Shown here: positions 36,377 to 45,611 of the stretch, one piece after another
How the letters are laid out: every line of letters starts with the position of its first letter
How positions within the stretch are numbered: position 1 is the stretch's first letter
DNA from: Vibrio sp. 10N.286.49.B1
GTDB lineage: Bacteria > Pseudomonadota > Gammaproteobacteria > Enterobacterales > Vibrionaceae
Reading direction: 5' to 3'
Assembly: GCF_002873335.1 (NCBI RefSeq)
Contig: NZ_MCUW01000007.1
Span: forward strand, 1-64,000
Length of the DNA: 64,000 bases
Program-made: the position numbers and the translations under genes
The notes under the pieces: generated by a model
Seen by the model: only the letters and a program-made list of their open reading frames with translations
Told to the model about the DNA's origin: nothing
Databases searched by the model: none

Positions 36377-36528
36377 GAGCCTACTCTAAACGAAAAAGTG
36401 ATAAATGACTATTTATGCTTTTATTTTGACTAAAATTTCAGCCGCTGAAGGCTGTAAATTTGAGCTAACTCGCACTACTAGATTTCGATGCGACAGGGAT
36501 TTGCATATAAAAGTTATAAAGATCGCTT

Positions 36529-36993
36529 TTATCGGATGATGTTTCCCCAGGCTGGACGGCAGCATTGCTCTAGATCTTGCAATAACAACATAAGCCCAGC
36601 CCTTTTGTCGCCACTACTGATGGTGACCATTGAGTTTGTTTGTAAACTTGTATCGAAGATAATAGGCATCGTTTCACGCAGTAAGAGTGGAGTAACGGTA
36701 CCAATCACTGAGCCGGTGACCATTTCAGTTTCATCACGAGAAGCACAGGTCATGCGACGAGTCGAGAGTATGCTTCGTACTTTTTTAGGGTCGATGGATT
36801 CATTGCCAGGGCAGCATGCTAAAGCATACTGCCCCCCCATATCGCGTAACACAATGCTTTTGACCATGATATCAGGATTGATACCTCGCAACACCGCCGC
36901 TTCTTGTACTGAAGCGGTGGCTTGGTTTTGCATGAGTATCCGATAAGAGATCTTACGCTGCTGAAGGTAGCGAGTGACAGGAGTGGAGAGCAT
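36529..36993 (-). CDS. YbaK/EbsC family aminoacyl-tRNA deacylase, second copy
   Basis: A 154-residue protein of the YbaK/INS superfamily, clearly diverged from the one at 25526-26023. It has SVQEAAVLRGINPDIMVKSIVLRDMGGQYALACCPG with the family Lys, then KKVRSILSTRRMTCAS and TGSVIGTVTPLLL as the GxxxP loop. It lies 2 bases after ygfZ on the same strand, so the two are probably co-transcribed. The misacylated tRNA that it edits, if any, cannot be told. An antisense frame of similar length (36488-36946) is not supported. Confidence 0.8.
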   Translation of the reverse strand: MLSTPVTRYLQQRKISYRILMQNQATASVQEAAVLRGINPDIMVKSIVLRDMGGQYALACCPGNESIDPKKVRSILSTRRMTCASRDETEMVTGSVIGTVTPLLLRETMPIIFDTSLQTNSMVTISSGDKRAGLMLLLQDLEQCCRPAWGNIIR

Positions 36994-36995
36994 GG

Positions 36996-37967
36996 TTACT
37001 CAGCATCAAGTGAATAAGGGAGTGTCACTGGTACCAAGCGATCGTTCGGTGATGACACTAAACGAAATTGCGTCTCGGCATCTAGGTTATTGGGTAGAAT
37101 TGCAGAGACGATCAGCGTACCGTCAGCAAATTGATAGTGGGCTAAAACGTCGCCCGCTTTTCTCCAGTTTTCTCCCACAGAGCGCTCAAGTTCTATTGTA
37201 TCAGCGTTAGAAACCGTGCTGCCCATAGAACCAGATAGCATGCTCAACATGCGCTTGTTAATACCGCGATACTTGGCTCGAGCTACGGTTTCTTGGCCTG
37301 TGTAACACCCCTTAGTAAAGCTGATACCCTCTAAAGCATGTAAATTAAAAGCCTGTGGAATGTGTTGATTTTGCAGTTCAGGGCTTAATGTTGGTAAGCC
37401 TTGTTCAATATCACGCCTTGTCCACAGCGATTCATCTGCCCATGTTAACGTGTCGCCGCTGAGTTTCTGCTGCAGCCAATCTTTTGAGGCGAGTACCATC
37501 CAGCGGTCATTGCTGACTTTAATCGCCGTTTGGCCTCCCGAGGTGCGAACGTCTCCTTGACTAGGAAAGAGCGAAGTAATGTAAGTATCGCTTTGGTTGC
37601 CTAATACGCCAATAAGTTGTTTGTCGCTGGTGGAAATATCCACCTTTGAAAAAACCGCGTATTTACTGAGTTCAGTGCGTTCTTTTTCTAGGACAGAGCG
37701 TGGCTGAATCATCGAGTAGCCATCTTGAGTGTGGCACAAGCGGAAGATGCTCCAGACCTTGCCTTTGGCATCGCAGTGCGCACCCAATGTTGAGCGATTT
37801 TGCTCCAGAGTGACGACATCACAGGTCACTTGACCTTGCAGGTAAGCTTTTTTGTCATCACCAGACATGTCGATGGCACCCCAAGATGGGAGTAACGTCA
37901 GAACCAAATCAGGAAGTTCTGCAGAAGGAATATCGTCGAACGACTGAGTGTTAGGTTGCCAGTCCAT
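36996..37967 (-). CDS. ygfZ: tRNA-modifying protein YgfZ (folate-dependent)
   Basis: Tetrahydrofolate-binding protein related to the glycine cleavage T protein and required for full activity of some Fe-S enzymes such as MiaB. The 323-residue product has the family signature KGCYTGQE (in SFTKGCYTGQETVARAKYRG), whose Cys is essential, and an upstream GDDKKAYLQGQVTCDV region. It diverges from sdhE across about 180 bases, as in E. coli. Here it precedes a YbaK-like gene. Confidence 0.95.
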   Translation of the reverse strand: MDWQPNTQSFDDIPSAELPDLVLTLLPSWGAIDMSGDDKKAYLQGQVTCDVVTLEQNRSTLGAHCDAKGKVWSIFRLCHTQDGYSMIQPRSVLEKERTELSKYAVFSKVDISTSDKQLIGVLGNQSDTYITSLFPSQGDVRTSGGQTAIKVSNDRWMVLASKDWLQQKLSGDTLTWADESLWTRRDIEQGLPTLSPELQNQHIPQAFNLHALEGISFTKGCYTGQETVARAKYRGINKRMLSMLSGSMGSTVSNADTIELERSVGENWRKAGDVLAHYQFADGTLIVSAILPNNLDAETQFRLVSSPNDRLVPVTLPYSLDAE

Positions 37968-38146
37968 AATTAGGGGTCTCGTTTGATTGCGTTATGAATA
38001 TGGTAATGCGCGGAGCGAGATTTGTCAGCTGAATGTTGTTGCACGAATTGTTGTGATAGAAGTACAGATTGTGTGATGTAACCAGTGGTGACAGCGAAAG
38101 TTGCTTGTTACACTCAGCTCAAACTTAGTGGTAAATGGAGAAAGCG

Positions 38147-38407
38147 ATGTACTCTAAGGAACAAAAAGCACGGATAAAATGGGCATGTCGTAGAGGTATG
38201 TTGGAGCTTGATGTAGTGGTGATGCCGTTCTTTGAAGAGTGCTTTGACCAACTTACTGGGCAAGAGCAAAATGATTTTGTGTCCTTATTGGAATGTCAGG
38301 ATCCCGATTTATTTACATGGATCATGGGGCATGGACGTAGTGAAAATCTGGGGCATGCATCGATGGTTGATAAAATTGTTGCCCATAATCTGAGTAAGGT
38401 CCGATAA
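38147..38407 (+). CDS. sdhE: FAD assembly factor SdhE
   Basis: Helps attach FAD covalently to the succinate dehydrogenase flavoprotein. The 86-residue helical protein has the essential RGMLELD motif at residues 16-22 and the later DFVSLLECQDPDLFTWIMG stretch. ATG 38147 is chosen over 38135 because GGAG (38138-38141) lies 5-6 bases before it. It precedes the YgfX-like gene, the same pair (ygfY-ygfX) as in E. coli. Confidence 0.95.
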   Translation: MYSKEQKARIKWACRRGMLELDVVVMPFFEECFDQLTGQEQNDFVSLLECQDPDLFTWIMGHGRSENLGHASMVDKIVAHNLSKVR

Positions 38408-38514
38408 CCCAGTAGGCGATTCAAGAGATTAAGACCGTAAAATCTTATGATTTAGGTAAGTGCCGTTTTCAACACACTTACCTACATGCTTGTTTCTCTT
38501 TCACCGCTTTTGCG

Positions 38515-38871
38515 ATGAATGTCTTTTGCTTTATTTTACTTATTGTCACCGTTGTCTTTACGCCTATCCCCTTAGTGCTGAGTATCTTTTTGCTTAGCAA
38601 TTTAACCCGTTCTAACGATTTAGTCAGCGCTAATTATTTCAGACCCAATTGTTTATACCCTCCGATTCAGGGGACGCTGATTATGAAAAGCGGTCAGTGG
38701 TATTACAATGACTCCCCCTTTATTCAGCCTGTATTTACGTTGTACTTGAGCGAGTGGTGTATTGGGATTAGAGATCAAAACGGTGCCCGTTTTATTTTAT
38801 GGCGATCGAGTTGTGATGAGTCGGCCTACCGCCATTTTGTCGTGACAATAAAAAAGCAGTCACGTGAATGA
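38515..38871 (+). CDS. YgfX (CptA) family membrane protein
   Basis: A 118-residue protein with a hydrophobic N terminus and a soluble C-terminal domain ending ARFILWRSSCDESAYRHFVV, which resembles the E. coli YgfX ending (LWLAADSMDEAEWRDL). The GTLIMKSGQWYYNDS strand also fits. E. coli YgfX was proposed as a toxin acting on FtsZ/MreB opposite YgfY (SdhE), a claim that is disputed. The hydrophobic part looks short for two helices; the frame stays open to 38416 without a usual start codon, so the true start may lie upstream at a rare codon. Its stop lies inside the terminator hairpin. Confidence 0.7.
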   Translation: MNVFCFILLIVTVVFTPIPLVLSIFLLSNLTRSNDLVSANYFRPNCLYPPIQGTLIMKSGQWYYNDSPFIQPVFTLYLSEWCIGIRDQNGARFILWRSSCDESAYRHFVVTIKKQSRE

Positions 38872-38880
38872 CTGCTTTTT
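38851..38880. terminator. Bidirectional terminator between ygfX and nadB
   Basis: AAAAAGCAGTCA pairs perfectly with TGACTGCTTTTT (38869-38880). The ygfX stop codon is the TGA at 38869-38871, inside the right arm. Confidence 0.92.
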
Positions 38881-38938
38881 GAAGTGTGGCCTTTACTCAA
38901 TCTTCATCTTGCTCATATAGCTCTGCGCAGGCAGGCCG

Positions 38939-40546
38939 TTATTTTTCGGGAGTAAGAATCGTCGGCGTGCTTGTTTCTAGCATTTCAGGGTAGTCCAGCG
39001 TGTAGTGAAGCCCGCGACTTTCTTTGCGTTGCATGGCACACCGCACCATAAGTTCAGCAACCTGCAGTAGGTTACGCAACTCAAGAAGGTTATTTGACAC
39101 CCTGAAGTTACTGTAATAATCATGGGTTTCTTGTTGCAGCAATTGAATTCGTCGTAGTGCTCTTTCTAAGCGTTTATCCGTTCGAACAATGCCCATGTAA
39201 TCCCACATAAAGAGTCGTAGCTCATGCCAGTTATGCTGAATAATAACTTCTTCATCAGAGTTGCTTACCTGGCTTTCGTCCCATGCTGGGAGTTCACCTG
39301 GTAGGGTTACGTCATCGAGCTTGGCGAGGATGTCATTTGCTGCTGACCATGCGTAAACCACGCATTCTAACAATGAATTAGAAGCCATTCTGTTTGCGCC
39401 ATGTAAACCGGTGTAACTTACCTCACCGATGGCATAAAGTTGGTCAATATCAGTACGACCCGCTTGATTGACCATCACGCCACCACAAGTGTAATGAGCC
39501 GCAGGTACGATTGGAATCGGCTCCTTGGTCATATCAATGCCTAGATCTTGCAAGCGCATATGAATGGTTGGGAAGTGCTTGGTGATGAATGCTTCAGGCT
39601 TGTGGCTGATGTCTAGATACATGCAATCAGCGCCAAGTCGTTTCATTTCAAAGTCTATCGCTCGCGCGACCACGTCGCGCGGTGCTAACTCGCCACGTTC
39701 GTCAAAATCGGGCATGAAACGAGAGCCATCAGGTCGCTTCAAGTATGCCCCTTCACCGCGAAGGGCTTCAGTCAGTAAGAAATTACGAGCCTCTGGGTGG
39801 AATAAACACGTTGGGTGAAACTGATTAAACTCTAAATTGGCTACTCGGCAGCCAGCGCGCCACGCCATCGCGATACCGTCGCCAGAGGATACGTCTGGAT
39901 TAGAGGTGTATTGATACACTTTTGATGCGCCACCGGTCGCCAGTATGACAAATTTGGCTCGAACCGTTTCAACATGTTCTCTGTTGCGGTTCCAAATATA
40001 GGCACCAACGACGTTGTTTGTCTTGTCATCAGCCGTTTCGTCCACGATCAGATCAAGGGCGTTATAGCGCTCAAGGATCTCAATGTTTGGGTGGCTATTG
40101 ACGTTATCTTGCAAGGTGGTCTGCATCGCCATACCAGTCGCATCCGCAGCATGCAGGATACGACGATGGCTATGACCGCCTTCACGTGTTAAGTGATAAC
40201 GAGGCTGTTCGCCTTTATCCGTTTCGACCTGATCAAAAGGTACGCCTCCATCGATAAGCCATTGGACGCATTCTTTAGCGTTCTCCGCAATAAACTGAAC
40301 GGTCTCTTCCTCACATAGACCTGCGCCCGCAATATTGGTGTCATTAACGTGTGATTCAATGCTGTCTGATTCATCGAAAACGGCAGCAATGCCACCTTGA
40401 GCGTAATAGGTTGCCCCTTCACTTCGAGGACCTTTGCTTAACACGATGACCTTAGCGCGCTCTGCCACTCTCAATGCGAGTGATAGACCAGCAGCGCCAC
40501 TTCCTATGACTAAAACATCACAAAGATGCTCTCGGTTTGTGTTCAT
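38939..40546 (-). CDS. nadB: L-aspartate oxidase
   Basis: FAD enzyme that oxidises L-aspartate to iminoaspartate, the first step of de novo NAD synthesis. The 535-residue protein has the N-terminal FAD motif [18 protein letters not shown], the family stretches [13 protein letters not shown] and [18 protein letters not shown], an active-site region [26 protein letters not shown], and a C-terminal helical domain. It diverges from rpoE across 372 bases, a pairing conserved in E. coli and vibrios. No truncation is seen. Confidence 0.97.
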   Translation of the reverse strand: MNTNREHLCDVLVIGSGAAGLSLALRVAERAKVIVLSKGPRSEGATYYAQGGIAAVFDESDSIESHVNDTNIAGAGLCEEETVQFIAENAKECVQWLIDGGVPFDQVETDKGEQPRYHLTREGGHSHRRILHAADATGMAMQTTLQDNVNSHPNIEILERYNALDLIVDETADDKTNNVVGAYIWNRNREHVETVRAKFVILATGGASKVYQYTSNPDVSSGDGIAMAWRAGCRVANLEFNQFHPTCLFHPEARNFLLTEALRGEGAYLKRPDGSRFMPDFDERGELAPRDVVARAIDFEMKRLGADCMYLDISHKPEAFITKHFPTIHMRLQDLGIDMTKEPIPIVPAAHYTCGGVMVNQAGRTDIDQLYAIGEVSYTGLHGANRMASNSLLECVVYAWSAANDILAKLDDVTLPGELPAWDESQVSNSDEEVIIQHNWHELRLFMWDYMGIVRTDKRLERALRRIQLLQQETHDYYSNFRVSNNLLELRNLLQVAELMVRCAMQRKESRGLHYTLDYPEMLETSTPTILTPEK

Positions 40547-40722
40547 AATTCAATTAAAATCCTAACCTACAGTAGAGCAACGAGGCCCTACCTAGATAAA
40601 AAGTGCGCGATAAAGAGCTGATTAATACAGCTGGCGAAGGGCACTTTCAACAAGGACTACAGAGGCGATAACACGTTGAAAAATCGATTGTGTTAATGGG
40701 CTAAGTAATCCATTCTTGTAAA

Positions 40723-40750
40723 TTGACAACATTGTAGTCGACGCCAAAAT
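40723..40750 (+). promoter_or_regulatory. Predicted sigma-70 promoter of rpoE
   Basis: TTGACA (40723-40728) and CAAAAT (40745-40750) are separated by 16 bases, about 170 bases before rpoE. Confidence 0.45.
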
Positions 40751-40791
40751 ACATTGTGAATGATTCATCGCAAAAAAACGCAGAAAGTTTT

Positions 40792-40818
40792 GAACTTTCT
40801 GTTTTGCCTAGAGTCACA
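40792..40818 (+). promoter_or_regulatory. Predicted sigma-E promoter of rpoE
   Basis: GAACTT (40792-40797), the sigma-E -35 core, is followed after 16 bases by TCACA (40814-40818), close to the TCTGA/TCAAA type -10. Autoactivation of rpoE by sigma-E is known in E. coli and vibrios. Confidence 0.55.
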
Positions 40819-40918
40819 ATAGTGCTCATGTTAGCGGTGGTGTCAAGACTACAATATGCATTATTAATACTCATATCTGAGAAGGTAAGGGTAAGAACGA
40901 ATAGGAGTGAACGCTCGA

Positions 40919-41497
40919 ATGAACGAGCAGCCAACCGATCAGGTGCTGATTGAGCGCGTTCAAAGTGGAGATAAACAAGCATTTAATCTGTTAGTTTTGC
41001 GCTATCAAAACAAGGTTTGCAATCTCATATCACGATACGTGAGCAACTCTGGTGATGTCGCAGATATCGCCCAAGAAGCATTTATTAAGGCGTATAGAGC
41101 GATCCCAACGTTTCGAGGTGAAAGTGCCTTTTATACGTGGTTGTATCGCATCGCAGTCAATACGGCTAAAAACCATATCGTCGCCCAGAGCAGAAGGCCG
41201 CCTGCGACGGATGTGGATGCAGAAGATGCAGAATTTTATGAATCTGATAACGCATTGAAAGAAATTTCGAACCCTGAGAACTTAACGTTGTCGAATGAAT
41301 TGAAGCAAACGGTGTTTGCTGCAATTGAAGCGTTACCAGAAGACCTTAAGACGGCGATGACTCTACGAGAACTCGATGGGTTAAGTTATGAGGACATCGC
41401 TGAAGTAATGGATTGCCCAGTAGGAACGGTACGTTCGCGTATCTTCCGTGCTCGTGAAGCGGTAGAGAAGAAGATTAAGCCTCTTCTTCAGCGCTAA
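40919..41497 (+). CDS. rpoE: RNA polymerase sigma factor sigma-E
   Basis: Extracytoplasmic-function sigma factor for the envelope stress response. The 192-residue protein has region 2 (QAFNLLVLRYQNKVCNLISR through AFIKAYRAIPTFRGESAFYTWLYRIA) and region 4 (ALPEDLKTAMTLRELDGLSYEDIAEVMDCPVGTVRSRIFRAREA, of which CPVGTVRSRIFRA is the recognition helix). ATG 40919 gives the E. coli-like start MNEQ.TDQVLIERVQ. It heads rpoE-rseA-rseB-rseC. Confidence 0.97.
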   Translation: MNEQPTDQVLIERVQSGDKQAFNLLVLRYQNKVCNLISRYVSNSGDVADIAQEAFIKAYRAIPTFRGESAFYTWLYRIAVNTAKNHIVAQSRRPPATDVDAEDAEFYESDNALKEISNPENLTLSNELKQTVFAAIEALPEDLKTAMTLRELDGLSYEDIAEVMDCPVGTVRSRIFRAREAVEKKIKPLLQR

Positions 41498-41524
41498 AAC
41501 CAGTAACAACTTATGGTGAATATA

Positions 41525-42154
41525 ATGGCTGACAAACAAAAGCTTTCAGCATTCATGGATGGAGACTTGGTCGATGAGGCGTTTATTGAAGCGCTAGAAA
41601 ATGATCAGGAAAACAAAGAGGCATGGCAAAATTACCATTTAATTGGCGATGTCATGCGTGGCGATGAGCCAAAAAGTTTGGATTGGAATATCGCTGAAAG
41701 TGTCGCTCTAGCATTGGAGACTGAACCCGTTCATAGTGGCGTTCCGTCATCATTAGAAGATAACATTGGCGTGGCAACACCGATTGAGTCTCAACCGACT
41801 CCTCGTCAAGCCAAACGTCAGCTTCCAGCTTGGTTAAGCCAGCTGGGTCAAGTGGCTATCGCAGCGAGTGTATCGCTGGTCGTCATCTTGGGTGTGCAGC
41901 AATACTCTGGACAAGACGGTACGCAGCCGGAAGCCGAACAGCTACCTGTACTGCAAACTATTCCGTTTGCTGGTAGCGCAGAGCCAGTAAGCTTGACGCG
42001 TGATTCTGTGGCAAAAACAAGCCATGAACCCGCGAATGTTCAAGAGCAACGACGCCGTGTTAATGCACTATTGCAAGATTATGAGCTGCAGCTGAGATTG
42101 AACAGCGATCATCAAAGCACAGTGAATGTTGACCCAGAATCGGTAATTGAATGA
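41525..42154 (+). CDS. rseA: Anti-sigma-E factor RseA
   Basis: Inner membrane protein that holds sigma-E inactive until cleaved by DegS and RseP. The 209-residue protein has the cytoplasmic anti-sigma domain (ADKQKLSAFMDGDLVDEAFIEAL, about residues 2-24, and WQNYHLIGDVMRGD), one membrane helix (LGQVAIAASVSLVVILGVQQY) and a periplasmic tail that binds RseB. ATG 41525 gives the conserved N terminus; 41513 is an alternative. The stop overlaps the rseB start by 4 bases. Confidence 0.95.
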   Translation: MADKQKLSAFMDGDLVDEAFIEALENDQENKEAWQNYHLIGDVMRGDEPKSLDWNIAESVALALETEPVHSGVPSSLEDNIGVATPIESQPTPRQAKRQLPAWLSQLGQVAIAASVSLVVILGVQQYSGQDGTQPEAEQLPVLQTIPFAGSAEPVSLTRDSVAKTSHEPANVQEQRRRVNALLQDYELQLRLNSDHQSTVNVDPESVIE

Positions 42155-43143
42155 AGAAATTTCTGACCAGTTCTTTACTGCTGTTCAGTTTGTTTGGTGC
42201 TAAAGCCTTTGCAGAAGAAACTTCTGCGGAGGCTTTGTTGCATCAAATGAGCGATGCAAGCCAGCAGTCGAATTATGAACTGTCTTATATCCTGATTAAA
42301 AAGAACAGCATCGAACCCCTCCTTTATCGCCACGCGAGCAGTGACTCACAACAACTTGCACACTTGGTGTACTTGAGTGGGCCAGTAAGGGAAGTCATTC
42401 GGCGAGGCAGTGAGATCAGCTATATTGAACCAGGTGTGGATCCTTTTACGATCGAGTCAGGGAAAATGGTGGCACCGTTAATGCCATTGCTTGATGGAGA
42501 CATTACTCATCTTAGTGAGTTTTATGACTATGTTAGAGTAGGCCGAGCTCGAGAAGCGGGCGCTGCGACGCAAGTTTTTAGGATCGTACCTAAAGATGGC
42601 CTTCGTTACTCGTATGTCTTGTGGATTGATGAAACGAGCAAGCTACCATTACGTGCTGATTTGTTAGATCGCGATGGCGAGATACTCGAGCAATATCGAG
42701 TCATCTCATACTCGGTTAACGACAAAGTAGCCGAGATGTTGAGCGCGTTGGATAAAGTACAGCTACCCGCTGTCCTATCGTTGCCAAAAGGCAATATTGA
42801 AGAGACATACTGGCAAGTTGGTTGGGTCCCAAATGGCTTCGAGCCAAAGGATTTGAATCGCTATCGTATGTTTTCTACTGACAATATAGTCGAAAGCCAG
42901 ATGTTCACGGATGGCTTGTTTAGCTTCTCGGTGTATGTCTCCGAGCGTGACAATAACTCCTTGAAAGGTGAGTTAATTCGCCAAGGCCGACGCACTGTTC
43001 ACAGCGTAGTCAGTGGCGATAGACAAATTTCTGTGGTGGGTGATATTCCGCCAGCGACGGCACAAAGAATTGCACAATCTGTCACGCTTGATAGCGTTAA
43101 AAAAGCCACGATGACTGATCCAGAGACCAATACAACACCATGA
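42151..43143 (+). CDS. rseB: Sigma-E regulatory protein RseB
   Basis: Periplasmic sensor that shields RseA from DegS until lipopolysaccharide intermediates displace it. The 330-residue protein has a signal peptide (MKKFLTSSLLLFSLFGAKAFA), a MucB/RseB N-terminal domain with LVYLSGPVREVIRRGSEISY and a C-terminal domain beginning near QVGWVPNGFEPKD. The ATGA overlap with rseA and the 4-base overlap with rseC indicate translational coupling. Confidence 0.96.
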   Translation: MKKFLTSSLLLFSLFGAKAFAEETSAEALLHQMSDASQQSNYELSYILIKKNSIEPLLYRHASSDSQQLAHLVYLSGPVREVIRRGSEISYIEPGVDPFTIESGKMVAPLMPLLDGDITHLSEFYDYVRVGRAREAGAATQVFRIVPKDGLRYSYVLWIDETSKLPLRADLLDRDGEILEQYRVISYSVNDKVAEMLSALDKVQLPAVLSLPKGNIEETYWQVGWVPNGFEPKDLNRYRMFSTDNIVESQMFTDGLFSFSVYVSERDNNSLKGELIRQGRRTVHSVVSGDRQISVVGDIPPATAQRIAQSVTLDSVKKATMTDPETNTTP

Positions 43144-43610
43144 TGACGGCATTGGCGACAGTGACCTCTGTAGAAAAACAAGGTCAGCAGCTTCATGTTC
43201 AGTTGAGTTGTGAGCAAAAAACCAGCTGCGGTTCATGCGCATCCAAAAAGAGTTGCGGTACGGGTATCGTGAGCAATGCGTTGGGCAGTAAAGCGCTTAT
43301 CTGGAGCCTCAATACTGATGAATCTGTTCACTCTGGTGATGTTGTCGAAATTGGGTTTCCGGAAAAGAGTTTACTGCAATCAGCAGCGCTGGTTTACTTA
43401 TTGCCGCTGTTTTTCTTGTTTATTGGTGCCGGGTTAGGACAACTTTGGCTTGCACCTTTACTGGAAGCCGGCGAAGGCGTCGTGATTCTTTCCGCCGCGC
43501 TATTCTCATTTTTAGGTTTTCTCATTGCTAGAAAGTCAGTTCGCCCACTAGAGCAAGCATCGAGCCAAGAGGTCGTATTGATTCGAGTACTTGGGCAGTC
43601 GATTGTCTAA
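43140..43610 (+). CDS. rseC: SoxR-reducing system protein RseC
   Basis: Inner membrane protein linked to reduction of the SoxR iron-sulfur cluster and to Rnf-type electron transfer. The 156-residue protein has a Cys-rich N-terminal domain (Cys24, Cys30, Cys33 and Cys39, as CEQKTSCGSCASKKSC) and two membrane helices with a short turn (ALVYLLPLFFLFIGAGLGQ and VVILSAALFSFLGFLIA), as in the RseC/MucC family. It closes the rpoE operon. Start is ATG 43140 or the adjacent ATG 43143. Confidence 0.95.
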   Translation: MMTALATVTSVEKQGQQLHVQLSCEQKTSCGSCASKKSCGTGIVSNALGSKALIWSLNTDESVHSGDVVEIGFPEKSLLQSAALVYLLPLFFLFIGAGLGQLWLAPLLEAGEGVVILSAALFSFLGFLIARKSVRPLEQASSQEVVLIRVLGQSIV

Positions 43611-43722
43611 ATAAGGTGCGAACCGTACGGAAATTGGGTAGAATCTGCCAACTAAATTGAAACGCTGTGACCAAACAGGCGTTTTATACTTCCCATTTTA
43701 AGAGTTAAGCCACATCAAATCT

Positions 43723-45516
43723 ATGAAGCACATTCGTAACTTTTCGATAATCGCCCACATTGACCACGGTAAGTCCACGCTGTCTGACCGCCTGATTCAA
43801 GTTTGTGGCGGCTTAAGCGACCGTGAAATGGCGGCTCAGGTTCTTGATTCAATGGACCTAGAGCGCGAGCGCGGTATTACCATCAAAGCTCAGAGTGTTA
43901 CTCTTGACTACACGGCTAACGATGGGGAAACCTATCAGCTGAACTTCATCGATACCCCTGGACACGTAGACTTCTCCTATGAAGTATCACGCTCTCTTGC
44001 GGCATGTGAAGGTGCATTGCTTGTTGTCGATGCAGGTCAAGGCGTTGAAGCTCAAACATTGGCAAACTGTTACACGGCCATCGAAATGGATCTTGAGGTA
44101 GTACCTATTCTCAATAAGATCGATTTGCCTGCGGCAGAACCAGAACGCGTAGCGGAAGAAATCGAAGAGATCGTTGGTATCGATGCGATGGAAGCGGTTC
44201 GCTGTTCAGCGAAAACAGGGCTTGGTGTTGATGCCGTTCTAGAAGAAATCGTGGCTTCAATCCCTGCGCCAGAAGGCGATCCTGAAGCGCCACTGCAGGC
44301 GTTGATCATTGACTCATGGTTTGATAATTACCTTGGCGTGGTTTCTTTAGTCCGTATTAAAAACGGTAAGCTTAAGAAAAACGACAAGATTAAAGTGATG
44401 AGTACCGATCAAATTTGGGGTGTTGACCGCCTGGGTATTTTCACACCAAAACAGATTGATACAACTGAGCTCAATACTGGCGAAGTAGGCTGGGTTGTGT
44501 GTGGTATTAAAGACATCCTTGGCGCTCCGGTTGGTGATACGCTGACCTCGGCTAAAGGTGGTAGTGATACCGCGCTTCCAGGCTTTAAAAAAGTGAAACC
44601 TCAGGTTTATGCGGGTTTATTCCCTGTATCATCGGATGATTATGAAAACTTCCGTGATGCGCTGGGTAAATTGAGCCTTAATGATGCGTCATTGTTCTAT
44701 GAGCCAGAAAGTTCGGCTGCGCTAGGCTTTGGTTTCCGTTGTGGTTTCTTGGGTATGCTCCACATGGAGATCATCCAAGAGCGTTTAGAACGGGAATATG
44801 ATCTAGACCTGATCACGACAGCACCAACCGTAGTCTACGAAGTAGAAAAAACGGACCGCAGTGTTCTTTATGTCGATAGCCCAGCTAAATTGCCAGCAAC
44901 CAATGATATTGAAGAGATTCGTGAGCCAATCGCGCGTTGTAATATCCTCGTGCCTGCCGATTATCTTGGTAACGTTATTACATTATGTGTTGAGAAGCGT
45001 GGTATGCAGGTCGACATGGTTTACCATGGTAACCAAGTCGCTGTGACCTATGACATCCCAATGGCAGAAGTGGTACTCGACTTCTTTGACCGCCTGAAAT
45101 CAACGTCTCGTGGTTACGCATCTTTAGATTACAATTTCCAGCGTTTTCAAGCATCGAGCATGGTTCGTGTTGATGTCTTAATCAATGGTGATACTGTTGA
45201 CGCATTGGCGATCATCACTCATAAAGATCAATCGCAAAGCCGTGGTCGTTTGTTGGTTGAAAAGATGAAGGAATTCATTCCTCGTCAGATGTTCGATATT
45301 GCGATTCAAGCCGCAATTGGTAACCACATTATTGCACGTTCAACAGTGAAACAATTGCGTAAAAACGTTATTGCCAAATGTTATGGTGGCGATATCAGCC
45401 GTAAGAAAAAACTGTTGAAGAAACAGAAAGAAGGTAAGAAGCGTATGAAGCAGATCGGTAACGTTGAACTGCCTCAAGAAGCGTTCCTTGCGATACTTCA
45501 TGTAGGCAAAGATTAA
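43723..45516 (+). CDS. lepA: Elongation factor 4 (LepA)
   Basis: Ribosome-dependent GTPase with a role in initiation and back-translocation. The 597-residue protein has the GTPase motifs [33 protein letters not shown] and NKIDLP, then EF-G-like domains, and the LepA-specific C-terminal domain with [19 protein letters not shown]. It follows rseC by 112 bases with a small hairpin in the leader (43661-43685) and precedes lepB, as in E. coli. Confidence 0.98.
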   Translation: MKHIRNFSIIAHIDHGKSTLSDRLIQVCGGLSDREMAAQVLDSMDLERERGITIKAQSVTLDYTANDGETYQLNFIDTPGHVDFSYEVSRSLAACEGALLVVDAGQGVEAQTLANCYTAIEMDLEVVPILNKIDLPAAEPERVAEEIEEIVGIDAMEAVRCSAKTGLGVDAVLEEIVASIPAPEGDPEAPLQALIIDSWFDNYLGVVSLVRIKNGKLKKNDKIKVMSTDQIWGVDRLGIFTPKQIDTTELNTGEVGWVVCGIKDILGAPVGDTLTSAKGGSDTALPGFKKVKPQVYAGLFPVSSDDYENFRDALGKLSLNDASLFYEPESSAALGFGFRCGFLGMLHMEIIQERLEREYDLDLITTAPTVVYEVEKTDRSVLYVDSPAKLPATNDIEEIREPIARCNILVPADYLGNVITLCVEKRGMQVDMVYHGNQVAVTYDIPMAEVVLDFFDRLKSTSRGYASLDYNFQRFQASSMVRVDVLINGDTVDALAIITHKDQSQSRGRLLVEKMKEFIPRQMFDIAIQAAIGNHIIARSTVKQLRKNVIAKCYGGDISRKKKLLKKQKEGKKRMKQIGNVELPQEAFLAILHVGKD

Positions 45517-45539
45517 GTTCATTGCGAGTGTCAAAAAAC

Positions 45540-45585
45540 AAGTGAAAGTGGAAGCTCTGTAGAGGGCTTTCACTTTCGTTATTTT
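45540..45585 (+). terminator. Terminator-like hairpin between lepA and lepB
   Basis: AAGTGAAAG (45540-45548) pairs with CTTTCACTT (45567-45575), with an inner CTCT/AGAG stem, followed after a few bases by TTTTT. It may reduce rather than block read-through into lepB. Confidence 0.5.
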
Positions 45586-45611
45586 TAAAGAGACGAAATT
45601 AAGGGAATTGA

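Larger units (their letters stand above)
35827..36528. other. 702-base gap with a structured element and a minus-strand terminator
   Basis: No protein gene is recognised between ytfK and the second YbaK-like gene. The gap contains a 12-bp hairpin with one bulged C (GTCCGATGAAAA, 36144-36155, with TTTTCA-c-TCGGAC, 36157-36169) and a strong minus-strand terminator at 36257-36279. The latter probably ends the candidate small RNA listed separately, or a long 3' untranslated region of the YbaK-like gene. Confidence 0.5.

Noticed and set aside
36488..36946. A 152-residue plus-strand frame antisense to the second YbaK-like gene
   Set aside because: The minus-strand frame has a recognisable YbaK domain and couples to ygfZ; the plus-strand product has no family features and no ribosome site.
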